Below are positions 55,273 to 64,000 of a stretch of 64,000 nucleotides of DNA, one piece after another (positions within the stretch are counted from its first letter, which is position 1; each line of letters begins with the position of its first letter). This stretch comes from Nannocystis pusilla (GTDB lineage Bacteria; Myxococcota_A; Polyangia; Nannocystales; Nannocystaceae). A program made the position numbers and the translations under genes. The stretch covers positions 8,390,001 to 8,454,000 of the forward strand of contig NZ_JAPNKE010000002.1 of NCBI RefSeq assembly GCF_026626665.1. The letters are read 5' to 3'. The notes under the pieces were generated by a model that saw only the letters and a list, made by a program, of their open reading frames with translations, searched no databases and was not told the origin of the DNA.

Positions 55273-56007
55273 ATGCGGGTCGACGACCTCGGCTGCACGA
55301 TCGCCGGACGAACGCTGCTCGAAGCGGTGTCCTTCTCGATCGGCGAGGGCGAGGCGCTGGCCATCCTCGGGCCGTCGGGGGCCGGCAAGAGCCTGGTGCT
55401 GCGCTGTCTCCTGGGGCTGGCGCCAGAGCAGGCGAAGGTCACCGGGACGCTGCTCCGGGACGAGCGCCGGGTGCCGCTGGCCGACCGACGCGCGCTCGCG
55501 GGACTGCGCGGCCGCGGGCTCGCGCTGGTGCCCCAGGCCGCGGCCGCGAGCCTCGACCCGATGCGCACCGTCGGCGCTCAGCTGCGCGAGGTCTGTGCGC
55601 TGCACGCGACGGACAGCCGTCCGCGCGAACGCCTCGCGGAGGTCGGTCTGTCACAGGAGTTTGCCCTGCGCTATCCACACGAGTTGAGCGGCGGGCAAGC
55701 GCAGCGCGTGGCCCTCGCGCTCGCGCTCGCGTGTCGACCGGCGGTGCTGCTGGCGGACGAGCCGATGGCCTCGCTCGACTGCGTGAGCCAGGCGGAGCTC
55801 GTCGAGCTGCTGGTGACGCGCTGCGCGGCCGAGCGAGTCGCGCTGGTGCTGGTGTCGCACGACCTGGCGCGGGTGGTCCGCTGCTGCCCGCGGGCGATCG
55901 TGCTGGACCGCGGACGTGTGGTGGCCAGCGGGGCGCTGACGGAGCTGCTGGCGACGCCGCCCGAGCCGATCACCGCGGCGATGGTGGCGGCGGCGCGCCG
56001 AGGTTGA
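55273..56007 (+). CDS. ABC transporter ATP-binding protein (Dpp/Opp-like, first)
   Basis: 244 residues. Walker A GPSGAGKS, Q-loop LVPQAAAASLDPMRTV (typical of dipeptide/nickel family ATPases), signature LSGGQAQR, Walker B AVLLADEPMASLD, switch His in VSHDLARV. It lacks the long C-terminal extension seen in DppD. Pairs with the ATPase at 56058. No permease or substrate-binding gene lies within the window. ATG at 55273; a GTG immediately before is possible. Confidence 0.9.
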   Translation: MRVDDLGCTIAGRTLLEAVSFSIGEGEALAILGPSGAGKSLVLRCLLGLAPEQAKVTGTLLRDERRVPLADRRALAGLRGRGLALVPQAAAASLDPMRTVGAQLREVCALHATDSRPRERLAEVGLSQEFALRYPHELSGGQAQRVALALALACRPAVLLADEPMASLDCVSQAELVELLVTRCAAERVALVLVSHDLARVVRCCPRAIVLDRGRVVASGALTELLATPPEPITAAMVAAARRG

Positions 56008-56017
56008 TTTATGGGCA

Positions 56018-56066
56018 TGTCGCAAGCGCCAGGTCTTTCAGGGCATGTTTTAAAGACATGCTCTTG
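56018..56066. repeat. CATG palindromes overlapping an ABC gene start
   Basis: GGGCATGTCG near 56012, then the AT-centred palindrome GGGCATGTTTTAAAGACATG ending at 56060, which contains the likely start codon of the second ATPase gene. Resembles elements at 10784, 26807 and 45401. Confidence 0.65.
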
Positions 56067-56786
56067 GGGCGCGGGTTGACGGTCGGGGTGCGGCTCTGTG
56101 GGGTCGACCTCGAGCTCGAGCGGGGCGCGGGGCTGGGGGTGATCGGTCGCTCGGGTTCGGGGAAGTCGACCCTGGCGCGCGCGCTGGTCGGGCTCGAGCC
56201 GGAGCTCGCGGGGTCGTTGCGGATGAACGGGCGCGAGCTGATCGGGGCGCCGCGATCGGCGTGGGCGGAGCTGCGGGCGCGGGTGCAGCTCGTGTGGCAG
56301 GACGCGGCGACGGCGATGGATCCGCACCTGACCGTGCGGCACAGCATCGCGGAGGCGCGGCTGCTGGCGGGGCGCGACCGGTTCACGCGCGACGACCCGC
56401 GGCTGGCGGCGCTGCTGGAGCGCGTGGCGCTGGATCCCGTGCTGCTGGATCGGCTGCCCGGAGCGCTGAGCGGCGGGCAGCGGCAGCGGGCCGCGATCGC
56501 GCGGGCGCTGGCCGCGGAGCCGGAGCTGCTGATCGTCGACGAGGTCACGAGCGCGCTCGACCGGCCGGTCGCCTGGACGATCGTCGACCTGCTGCGCTCG
56601 CTGCGAGCGGCGGGGATCGGGCTGATGATGATCAGCCACGACCTGTCCTTTCTGCCAGGCACGGTGGATCGGGTGCTGGTGCTCGCGGACGGCCGCCCGG
56701 TCGAGGCGGGGCCGGTGGCGACGGTGCTGGCCGAGCCGCGGCACGCGGCCACCCGGGCGCTCGTCGACGCGGCGCCGCGGCTCTGA
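56058..56786 (+). CDS. ABC transporter ATP-binding protein (Dpp/Opp-like, second)
   Basis: 242 residues. Walker A GRSGSGKST, Q-loop LVWQDAATAMDPHLTV, signature LSGGQRQRAAI, Walker B LLIVDEVTSALDRPV, His in MISHDLSFL. Closely resembles DppF/OppF and so forms a heterodimer with the first ATPase. ATG at 56058 lies within a CATG palindrome; a TTG fifteen bases later (MTVGVRLCG-type start) is an alternative. The next gene follows 15 bases after the stop. Confidence 0.88.
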   Translation: MLLGRGLTVGVRLCGVDLELERGAGLGVIGRSGSGKSTLARALVGLEPELAGSLRMNGRELIGAPRSAWAELRARVQLVWQDAATAMDPHLTVRHSIAEARLLAGRDRFTRDDPRLAALLERVALDPVLLDRLPGALSGGQRQRAAIARALAAEPELLIVDEVTSALDRPVAWTIVDLLRSLRAAGIGLMMISHDLSFLPGTVDRVLVLADGRPVEAGPVATVLAEPRHAATRALVDAAPRL

Positions 56787-56801
56787 TAAGAGGATCGCAG
56801 G

Positions 56802-57179
56802 ATGGGGACCGAGCCCGTCGTCTACGTATTCCACCACGCCGCGCCGATCCCCGTCGGCCACCGGGTGGAGCTGCAGTTCTTCGAGCGCGACACGGGCTTC
56901 TTCAGCGTGGAGTACAGCGAGCAGCTCGACATGCCGCTGATCCGCGACCTCGACACGGGAATCGAGTACGCGCCGGAGTGGTTGTTCAAGCGCGAGGCCC
57001 GGGACCACCTGGGGCCGAGCTCGCCGCGCGTGCTCGAGATGTCACCGTCGGTCCGGCCGACGCGCGCGCTGACCGGGACCGTGGTCGCTTGCCGCGTGGT
57101 CACGGGGCTGGTGGCGGCCGACTGGACGGTGTTCACGTACCTGACGCTGCACGAAGACGAGACGCGCATCTATCGTTGA
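56802..57179 (+). CDS. Conserved-looking small cytoplasmic protein
   Basis: 125 residues with no signal or membrane segment. Sequence MGTEPVVYVFHHAAPIPVGHRVELQFFERDTGFFSVEYS...GIEYAPEWLFKREARDHLG...LTGTVVACRVVTGLVAADWTVFTYLTLHEDETRIYR reads as a compact beta-barrel. I recognise no family. It follows the second ATPase closely, so it may belong with that transporter. GAGGATCGCAGG before the ATG provides a possible ribosome-binding site. Confidence 0.72.
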   Translation: MGTEPVVYVFHHAAPIPVGHRVELQFFERDTGFFSVEYSEQLDMPLIRDLDTGIEYAPEWLFKREARDHLGPSSPRVLEMSPSVRPTRALTGTVVACRVVTGLVAADWTVFTYLTLHEDETRIYR

Positions 57180-57242
57180 CGTCGGCTGCGCGGCGCGAAA
57201 ACCATGAGCGCGGGGCACGGGGCCGCGCTATATCTGGGGGCG

Positions 57243-58826
57243 ATGATGATGCGGTGTATCGGAGTGACGACGGGGTGTATCGGCGCGATCGTGCTGGGCA
57301 TGGCGTGTGGGCCCGATCCGATCGCGCAGGAAGAGCTCGAAGAGGTATGCGGCGAGAAGGGGCCGTTCCGCGTCCTCGAGATCGATCCGGACCAACAGCT
57401 GTCGCGCTCGACGCTGCGCATCGGCGACCGGCGGGTCTTCGTGGTCGACCGCGCCACGGATGACGGGGCGGGGCCGTTCCCGGACGTGATCGATTCGGAG
57501 ATCTGGTCGACGGGGCTGTGCGGTGAATCGCCGATGCAGCTGGCCGACGATCTCGATCAGGTCTTCACGATCGATCGATGGCCGGACGTCCTGTTGGGGT
57601 GCAAGATGGCGACCGGCGAGATCTTCGAGATCGATCCGGCCGGCGAGCGCGCGCCGCACCTCGTGTTCAAGGGCGACGTGGAGAGGTACGGCTGCGCGCT
57701 GCGCTGGACGGACCACGGGCTCGTCAGCGTCGTCCGCGGCGACGAAGACTTCGGCGCGCTGATGCTCAGCCCGTACCCGGACGATCCGCGGACGCAAACC
57801 TCGGAGCCGGTGACCTTGCTCGACCCGGTGCGGATCACCTCGACCGGGCGCGGCGGCTCGAACATCATCGCCAACTCGATCCGCGCGTTCACCGACTCGG
57901 TGCTGGCGATCGACGCCGAGGACGCGCTGGTCCGCGTCGACCTGGCCGACCGCTCGGCGACGACGCTGCAGACGGGCGTGCGAGAGATCGAGGCGTCGCG
58001 CGACGGCAACTATGTAATGTGGCAGGACATGACGGTGACCCGCGAGGGTGAGCGCGCGCTCGAGGGCAAGGTCTTCCTGCGCGAGCTACCCGACGGGCAG
58101 GACGAGCTCCTGGGCGAGACGGCGCTGCAATACACCGCGCTCGCGCTCGGCTACACGCAGGCGGGCATGGTGCAGCTCGAGTTCGAATCGTCGTCGCAGA
58201 AGAAGCTGTTCTTCTTGCCGGGGCTGCAGTCGATGGAGGTGCCGAGAGACCTGTTCTTCAACGGGAGGCTGGAGGACGGGCGCTGGCTCGGCGGGTCGAT
58301 GTTCGAGAACTTCTTCGAGCTGTTCGACCTGCAGGCGGGGACGAAGAAGCGGCTGTTCGAGCGGCCGGCCGATCTGGCGTGGTTCGAGGCAGACGGGCTC
58401 GTGTTGTTCGAGACGACGAAGCAGTGCTGCGTGGACGGCGACATGCGCGACGAGGGGCCGCTGTGGCGCGTGTCGTTCGACGGCGAGGCCGAGCAGATCG
58501 CGCCGCGCGGGAGCCGGCTGACGCGACCGCTGCCCGACGGGCGGAGCGTGGGGCCGGTGGACGTCGGCGAGGACTGGCTCGGGATGCTGGTGGTGAACGA
58601 CGCGTCGAGCGGGGAGGAACGGCGCGTCGACGACCACGTGGCTGGCCTCTCGCTCGCAACGAACTGGTTCGAAGACGAGGGGCTCATCACGTACTCGGTG
58701 TCCGACGGCGAACGCTCGGGGGTGTACCTGGCCCGGCTGCCGCAGCAGGCGCGCAGCGGGGTGGTGAAGCGGGCGGTCGGCGACGACTTCGTGCGCAGGC
58801 CCGACGGAGAGCTGCGAGCACGGTGA
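57243..58826 (+). CDS. Predicted lipoprotein with beta-propeller-like repeats
   Basis: 527 residues. Leader MMMRCIGVTTGCIGAIVLGMAC, Cys22. The body is a series of four-strand units with phrases such as GALMLSPYPDDPRTQTSEPV, VLAIDAEDALVRVDLADRSATTLQT, GNYVMWQDMTVTREGER, LFFLPGLQSMEVPRDLFFNG, LFDLQAGTKKRLFERPADLAWFEADG, consistent with a WD40/YVTN-like propeller. No catalytic motif. Start chosen at the first of three tandem ATG codons. Ends ten bases before the convergent DTW gene. Confidence 0.72.
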   Translation: MMMRCIGVTTGCIGAIVLGMACGPDPIAQEELEEVCGEKGPFRVLEIDPDQQLSRSTLRIGDRRVFVVDRATDDGAGPFPDVIDSEIWSTGLCGESPMQLADDLDQVFTIDRWPDVLLGCKMATGEIFEIDPAGERAPHLVFKGDVERYGCALRWTDHGLVSVVRGDEDFGALMLSPYPDDPRTQTSEPVTLLDPVRITSTGRGGSNIIANSIRAFTDSVLAIDAEDALVRVDLADRSATTLQTGVREIEASRDGNYVMWQDMTVTREGERALEGKVFLRELPDGQDELLGETALQYTALALGYTQAGMVQLEFESSSQKKLFFLPGLQSMEVPRDLFFNGRLEDGRWLGGSMFENFFELFDLQAGTKKRLFERPADLAWFEADGLVLFETTKQCCVDGDMRDEGPLWRVSFDGEAEQIAPRGSRLTRPLPDGRSVGPVDVGEDWLGMLVVNDASSGEERRVDDHVAGLSLATNWFEDEGLITYSVSDGERSGVYLARLPQQARSGVVKRAVGDDFVRRPDGELRAR

Positions 58827-58835
58827 TGCTGGCGG

Positions 58836-59458
58836 TCAGTCCTCGTCGTCGTCGTGGCCGGGCGGGAGGGAGCCGCGCTGGGCGTGCATGCGGGCGGTCA
58901 GCTCGAGGAAGAAAGCCTCCATCGGGCGGGCGACGTCGGGGCCGTGGAGGACCTCGACGAGGCGGGTGGCGGCCTCGAAGGTGCAGACGGCCTCGGGGCG
59001 CGGGGCGTGGCGGATGCCCCAGCGCGAGGGGCCACCTGGCGGAAGGGACACTTTGAAAAATCGGCGATGTGGGCGGCGCGCCGGGCCATGCGCGAGCACT
59101 GGTGCCAGGTGCCGTCGAGGATGACGACGCAGCGCCGGCGGCCCGGGGCGGTCTGCAGCAGCTCGGGGCCGGCGACCTGGGCGTCCTCGGAAGGAAAGAG
59201 GACCACGTAGTCGAGGTCGGGCTCGGTGAGCGGGCCGGTCTCCATGGCCACGTCCTGGGCGCCGTAGTGGAGGATCGGCGCGCGCAGGACGGCCGCCGCG
59301 GCGCGGCCGGTGCTGGTCGGTTTGTGGCGCTCGCGGTTGTGCTGCACGAGGACGAAGCGGGTCGGCAGGTCGAGCACCGGCAGCTCGGCGCACAGGCACC
59401 GCTCGAGGTGGAGGCCGCAGACGGGGCAGCGCGGGCGTGAGCTCTTACGCGAGGACAT
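58836..59458 (-). CDS. DTW-domain tRNA-uridine aminocarboxypropyltransferase, one frame break
   Basis: About 207 residues after repair. DTW family enzymes add a 3-amino-3-carboxypropyl group from SAM to uridine in tRNA. Zinc-binding CPVCGLHLERCLC at residues 11-23, HNRERHKPTSTGR, YVVLFPSEDA, the signature ILDGTWHQCSRM, and after the break IRHAPRPEAVCTFEAATRLVEVL. Near 59055 one T is missing from a five-T run; repaired it reads DFFKVSLPPGGPSRWGIRHAP. It ends with HDDDED. ATG at 59458; convergent with the lipoprotein gene. Confidence 0.88.
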
Positions 59459-59686
59459 GGGGCGAGGTCAGGTCGGGTTCGAGGGTCGGGGTGCTGCGGT
59501 CGCGGAGGCGAGACCAGGCTGATCGAGCAAGCGCCGCTCGAGCGAGATAGCAAAGGTCGTTGTGGACAGGTTCAAAAGGCAATGTCTGATAGGTCCGGTC
59601 GCCGGGGACAGGGTCGCTAGGCAATGTCCGAGGAGTCATGGTGGATGGGACATGCTCGAGAGGCAAGGCTTGAAAGGACAGGTGTT
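59459..59686. repeat. Degenerate GGACAGG/CAATGTC repeats between DTW and HD genes
   Basis: No gene. Imperfect units of about 45-50 bp: GGACAGGTTCAAAAGGCAATGTC at 59562, then GGGACAGGGTCGCTAGGCAATGTCC, GGGACATGCTCGAGAGGCAAGGC and GGACAGGTGTTTCAGGTCATGTCC. A decayed local array of the dispersed CATG family. Confidence 0.6.
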
Positions 59687-60955
59687 TCAGGTCATGTCCG
59701 CGAGGGCAGCCGAAACGCGGGCGCGCAAGGCGGGCGGGAAGACGGCGCGGTGGTGGACGAAGCGCTCGCGGGCGAGGCCGCGGAGCAGCGGGGAGGCGTC
59801 GAGGAGGCGCTGGACGCGGCCGCCGCCGCGCAGGACCATGAGCGCCTCGTCGTCGGTGTAGGCGTCGATCTCGACGCGGTCGATGGCGCCGAGGTAGGCG
59901 GGCGCGACGCCCTCGGCGGCGAGCACCTCGGCGAGGCGGACCTCGGCGGCGGCGGAGTCGACCTGCGGGCCGAGCCGCAGCGTCTTGAAAAGGCGCCGGC
60001 CGACGAGGCCGTCGGCGAGGTCGCGCAAGACGGGGTCGGCGCTGCGGGTGTAAGCGGCGAGCGCCTCGGCGAGGGCGTGGTCGTCGAGGCGGAGGTAGTC
60101 GTGGACGTGGACGGGGCGTCCGCGCAACAGGTCCTCGAGGACAGGCGGCGTGCCGGGCTCGGGGCCGAGCTCGCACAGGCGGCGGAACAGGGCGCGGATC
60201 ATCATCTCGGCGGCGCGCGCAGCCTTGTGCAGGTAGACCTGGCGGTACATGTAAAGGCGGGCGAGGAAGAAGCCCTCGACCGCGGTGAGGCCCTTCTCAC
60301 CGTCGACGGCGAGCCGCGCGGAGGTCGAACCCTCGGGGACGTAGAGCCGCAGCGAGGCGAGCAGCCAGTCGACGTCGAGCAGGCCGTAGCGCACGCCGGT
60401 CATGTAGCTGTCGCGCATGAGATAGTCGCAGCGGTCGACGTCGAAGGTGCCGGAGACGGCGCGCGCGAGGTGACCGATCGGGCCCTGGCCGTGGATCAGC
60501 CGCTCGACGAGCGCCGGCGCGGTCGGGTCGAGCTCGGCGAGCACGCGGTGCACCTGCGTGTCGGGGTCGAGCAAGATGTGCGAGGTCCACACCTCGTGGC
60601 GCGGGGCGCCGGGGAGCACGGCCTCGAAGGTGTGGCTGAGCGGGCCGTGCCCGAGGTCGTGCAGCAACGCGGCGGCGAGGGCGACGTGGGCCCAGTGATC
60701 GTCGATGCGATCGTGCGGCGGGAGCTCCTGCGCGAGGGTGCGGACGCGATCGAGGTAGCGCTGCATGACGTGCATGGCGCCGACGGCGTGGGCGAAGCGC
60801 GAGTGCTCGCCGCCGGGGAAGGCGAGCGCAGCGAGGCCGAGAGCGCGGATCCGTCGCAGCCGCTGGACCTCGGCGCAGTCGAGCAGCCGCGTGACGAGAC
60901 GGGCGGTGGCGCCGCTGAAGGAGATCAGGCCATGCACGGGATCGCGCAGGAGCAT
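59687..60955 (-). CDS. HD-domain phosphohydrolase (SAMHD1/dGTPase-like)
   Basis: 422 residues. N-terminus LLRDPVHGLISFSGATARLVTRLLDCAEVQRLRRI is typical of YwfO/SAMHD1-like proteins (DPVHG, QRLRRI). HD motif: EHSRFAHAVGAMH, AALLHDLGHGPLSHTFE and the later Asp in FDVDRCDYLMRDSYMTGV. Likely hydrolyses nucleoside triphosphates; the exact substrate is not fixed by sequence. A C-terminal all-alpha region (residues 240-420) ends RARVSAALADMT. ATG at 60955 precisely begins the DPVHG domain; earlier in-frame starts would add unrelated sequence. Confidence 0.88.
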   Translation of the reverse strand: MLLRDPVHGLISFSGATARLVTRLLDCAEVQRLRRIRALGLAALAFPGGEHSRFAHAVGAMHVMQRYLDRVRTLAQELPPHDRIDDHWAHVALAAALLHDLGHGPLSHTFEAVLPGAPRHEVWTSHILLDPDTQVHRVLAELDPTAPALVERLIHGQGPIGHLARAVSGTFDVDRCDYLMRDSYMTGVRYGLLDVDWLLASLRLYVPEGSTSARLAVDGEKGLTAVEGFFLARLYMYRQVYLHKAARAAEMMIRALFRRLCELGPEPGTPPVLEDLLRGRPVHVHDYLRLDDHALAEALAAYTRSADPVLRDLADGLVGRRLFKTLRLGPQVDSAAAEVRLAEVLAAEGVAPAYLGAIDRVEIDAYTDDEALMVLRGGGRVQRLLDASPLLRGLARERFVHHRAVFPPALRARVSAALADMT

Positions 60956-61336
60956 CGCGCGGAGCCTACTGCAGGCGCGGGCGGCTGGCGATCCGGCAAG
61001 CCCGGCAGGCCGGCACTCGAAGGCGTTGGCGGGCGGCGAGCGCGAGGCCCTGGGGCGGTTGCGGAGGGAGGCCGCGAAGGCGCGAAGGTCCCGGGAAGGC
61101 GATGAGCGCGAGGCCTTGGGGCGGAGGCAGGGGAGGCTGCGATTACGCGAAGGCCCCGGGAGGCGGTGAGCGCGAGATCCTGGGCTCGGCGCGACTGCGG
61201 AGGTAGGTCGCGCGCGCTCGCAGACGAGGAAAGGTTCACGTCGTGAATCAAGTCTCGCTAGCGCGCGGCGCCGACCTCGGCGGTCGGCAGGTGGGCTTCG
61301 GGCCCGAGGCGGCGTGTTATCCTGCGCGCCGTCGTT
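60956..61336. repeat. Intergenic region with a three-copy array of about 65 bp
   Basis: No gene. GAGCGCGAG recurs at 61038, 61104 and 61168 (spacings 66 and 64) with AGGCCYTGGGGCGG and CGCGAAGG blocks. It lies between the divergent HD and TPR genes and probably holds both promoters at its edges; I cannot place them. Confidence 0.7.
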
Positions 61337-64000
61337 CATGGTCGATTCGCCCGCCACGCCGCCGAACTCGCCCGCGTGCCGCAAGTGCGCGTTCGTGTTC
61401 GAGGCGGGGATGACGTTCGAGCGCTGCCCGGATGCGGGACGCCGACGCAAGCGCCGCCCGAGGAGCCAGGGCGCGTGATCCTGCCGCGGCTGACCTCGCT
61501 GCCGCTGCCCGGCACGCCGATCGGCAGCATCCGCAAGACGCCCGCGAACACGACGCTGGAGGGGTTCTTCGTGCCGCCGACGCTGGTCGGCGATCGGCCC
61601 CGAGCGAGCGCAGCGACGCCGCGAGTCCGCCGACGTCTTCGCCGCTGCCCGAGGCCGGCAGCGGCGAAGACGACCTGCCCGCGCCGGTGTCGACGACGCG
61701 ACCGTTCACGCTGCCGCGGATCACGGTGCCGCCGCGGGTGCCGGCCGTGATCGACAGCCGCGACCTCGAGAACAGCGCCGAGCTGGACCTGCCGCACCTC
61801 AGCGAGATGTCGCAGATCACCTCGCGCGCGGTGTCGCGGTCGGACGACGTCGATGTCGACCTCGCGGACATCAAGGCCGAGACGCGCGAGCTGCCGACGC
61901 AACCCGACGCGCCGCTGCCCCCGCCGCGGCCGCAGCTGCAGTCGCGGCGGGCGACGGTGGTGCTGACGCCGACGACGCCGGAGCCGGGAGCGCTGGCCTA
62001 CGCGGGCCTGGTCGGGCTGTTCGCGGCGCTGGTGGCGAGCTTCGGGTTCTACTACGGCTACGGCCGCGCGCAGGAAGTGTCGCTGGTGGTCGGGTCGTAC
62101 GCGGCGAAGGTGCTGTCCGACCCGGCCGCGATCCGCGAGCGTGACGAGCGGCTGGCGGCGCTGTTCGACGACGACACGATGGAGAGCTACCTGGCGGCGA
62201 TGGCGGTCGCGGAGCAGACCGAGGACCCGCTGGGACGCGCCGAGGCGGCGCTGCGGATCCACCTGCGCTACGGGCCCGATCCGGTGCGCGCGGCCCAGGC
62301 GAAGTCGTGGCTGACCGCGAACTTCCCCCGCGACGACCTCCGTGCGGCGCGGATCCGGGCCCTCGCCGCGATCGCCGACGGCGACCCGGCGCTGGCGCAG
62401 AGGCTGCTGGCGACGGCCGCCGAGCCGGGGGTGCCGCTGTACCGCGGGCTGCTGGCGCTGGCCGCCGGCAACCACGCGGCCGCGGCAGACTATGCCTCGG
62501 AGGCCATGTCCTTACGGCCAGGTGATCAAGCGGCGCGATGGCTGATGTTCGCGACCGAGCTGGCGAAGGACCGCCGGGCGACGCTCGACGCGCTGCGCGA
62601 CGCGGCCGATCGTCAGCCGCATCGGCCGGCGCTCGAGCTCCTGCTGGTCGACGCGCTGATCGCCCGCGGGCGGCTGGCGGAGGCGCGCAAGCGGCTCGAG
62701 GCGCAGGTGCGCGAGCCGGGGGTGAGCGACATGCACCAGGCGCGGGTGCTGGTGCGCCACGCCCGGGTCGCGGCGGCGTCGGTCGAGGTGTCGCGCAGCG
62801 TGTACCTGGCCGACGAGGCGATCAAGCTGGCGCCGCGCGACCCGGAGGTGGTGCACGGATCGCTGCGGGTGCTGATCGAGGCGGACGAGCTGGCGCGCGC
62901 GCAACAAGGTCTGACGGCGCGGCTGCGCGAGGCGCCGGACGACCTCGCGGCGCAGATCCTCCAGGCCGAGCTGGCGCTGCGCGCGAGCAACGAGAGCGCG
63001 GCCCTGAAGGCGATCGAGAAGCTCGCGGCCGAGACGCCGACGCTGATCGAGTCGACGTTCCTGCGCGGGCGCCTGGCCCTGCTCACCGGCCACGGCGACG
63101 AGGCGGCCGATCATTTCAAGGATGCCGCCAAGGCCGATCACGTCCGCGCGGCGGTCGAGTACGCCCGTCTGCGGCCCAACGCCGACGCCCTGTTGCTGCT
63201 CGAGGATCTGGAGGAGCGACGCAGTCGCGACCCGACCGAGAGCGCGCGCCGATCTGCGGGCGCTGGCGCTGGCGCATGCCAACGTGCTGGTCGAGATGGG
63301 CCGGCGCGACGCCGCGGTGGAGGTCCTGGACACGGCGCTGGCGCGCGACTGCGACGACAACGCGGCGCAGCTGCGGCGCGGGGTGCTGGTGATCGACACG
63401 CCGCGCAGCGACGCCGGCCGGGTCGACCTGCTGGCGGTCCACGAGCGCACCGGGGGGTTCGCGGGGCTGCTCGGGCCGCTGAGTCGCCTGTACATTCGGT
63501 CAGGTGACCTGCGGGCGCTGGAGGCGTTGGTGCAGCCGCACCTCAGCGACGTGCGGGCGCCGGACGAGGTGGTGCTGGCGATCGCGCGCCTGCGCCTGGC
63601 CCAGGCGGCGGTCGAGGCGGCGGAGTCGCTGACGGACCAGATCTTGCTCCGCTCGCCCGACTCGTGGGAAGGGCACCTGCTGAAAGCCAAGGTGCTGCTG
63701 GAGCGCGGCGAACCGGGGCTGGCGCAGGGCGAGCTGCGGCTCAGTCGGCCGCCCCAGCCGCAGGCCGACGTCGAGCTCGTGGCGGGCAAGATCGCCGAGC
63801 GCGGGGTCGCCTCCAGGACGCGCTGCCGGCCTACCGCCGCGCGCATCAGCTCGCGCCGACGCTCCACGAGGCCGGCTACCTGTACGGCCGCGCGCTGCTG
63901 CTGCTCGGGCGCGCCCAGGAGGCCGTGACCGAGCTCAGCGCGGTCACGCGGGCGACGGACGCGTTCCCGGCCGCGTTCGTGGCCCTCGGCCAGGCGCAGT
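61337..64000 (+). CDS. Zinc-ribbon, membrane-anchored TPR protein, partial, several frame breaks
   Basis: N-terminus MVDSPATPPNSPACRKCAFVFEAGM...ERCPxCGTP forms a CxxC...CxxC zinc ribbon if one base is restored near 61430. A disordered linker follows, with another break near 61605. One membrane helix (YAGLVGLFAALVASFGFYYGYG, about 62000-62065) separates it from a long TPR solenoid (LTARLREAPDDLAAQILQAELALRAS, FLRGRLALLTGHGDEAADHFKDA and many more). Breaks near 63245 and 63812 rejoin to RADLRALALAHANVLVEMGRRDAAVEVL and DALPAYRRAHQLAPTLHEAGYLYGRALLLLG. The gene runs off the window. Function unknown; a scaffold or sensor is likely. Confidence 0.75.

Overview
The window is very GC-rich, gene-dense bacterial chromosome. 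It has many lipoproteins, a Ser/Thr kinase with a TPR tail, TPR and CHAT proteins, two TonB-dependent receptors, a threonine/glycine-rich lipoprotein linker and HemJ/HemF haem enzymes. This style fits a myxobacterium, most likely the Nannocystaceae. That is an inference from gene content; there is no rRNA or phylogenetic marker comparison here.

Layout. 1-7.6 kb: DMT exporter, SAM decarboxylase (speD) and two tandem HTTM-domain membrane proteins. 7.6-15.4 kb: a small DUF2914-like/SGNH/membrane operon, lipoproteins, a YkgJ-type Cys-cluster protein, a lipoprotein with two retropepsin-like domains, and repeats. 15.4-20.6 kb: hutF, a lipoprotein with duplicated 5' ends, an unknown protein, a 7-copy tandem array and a transposase-like N-terminal fragment. 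20.6-26.5 kb: asnS, then queE-hemJ-lipoproteins-cyaY-folK-tRNA-Val. 27-34.9 kb: a threonine-rich lipoprotein, a NarL-type two-component system, a PstS-like protein and its linked TonB receptor, then a 69-bp minisatellite. 34.9-39.5 kb: hemF, a membrane protein and a Ser/Thr kinase-TPR. 39.8-44.9 kb: an operon of secreted protein, ECF sigma factor, zinc-finger anti-sigma/TPR/CHAT protease fusion and UbiA prenyltransferase. 45.5-55.2 kb: esterase, PhoB-like regulator, lipoproteins, a large TonB receptor and its tonB-exbB-exbD-exbD energising set. 55.3-64 kb: two Opp/Dpp-type ATPases, hypotheticals, a DTW-domain enzyme, an HD phosphohydrolase and a zinc-ribbon TPR protein that runs off the end.

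Three features cut across the window. (1) At least 22 frame breaks interrupt otherwise intact genes, including essential ones (asnS, hemF). Most are explained by one missing base in a short homopolymer, so I read them as sequence errors and give joined gene models. (2) A dispersed 16-bp hairpin, TGTCC-type arm, four free bases, GGACA-type arm, occurs between and inside genes, and its paired positions covary. (3) Several gene borders carry unrelated tandem arrays with a period of about 64-69 bp.

The most interesting protein system is the ECF sigma factor translationally coupled to an anti-sigma domain fused to TPR and CHAT protease domains.
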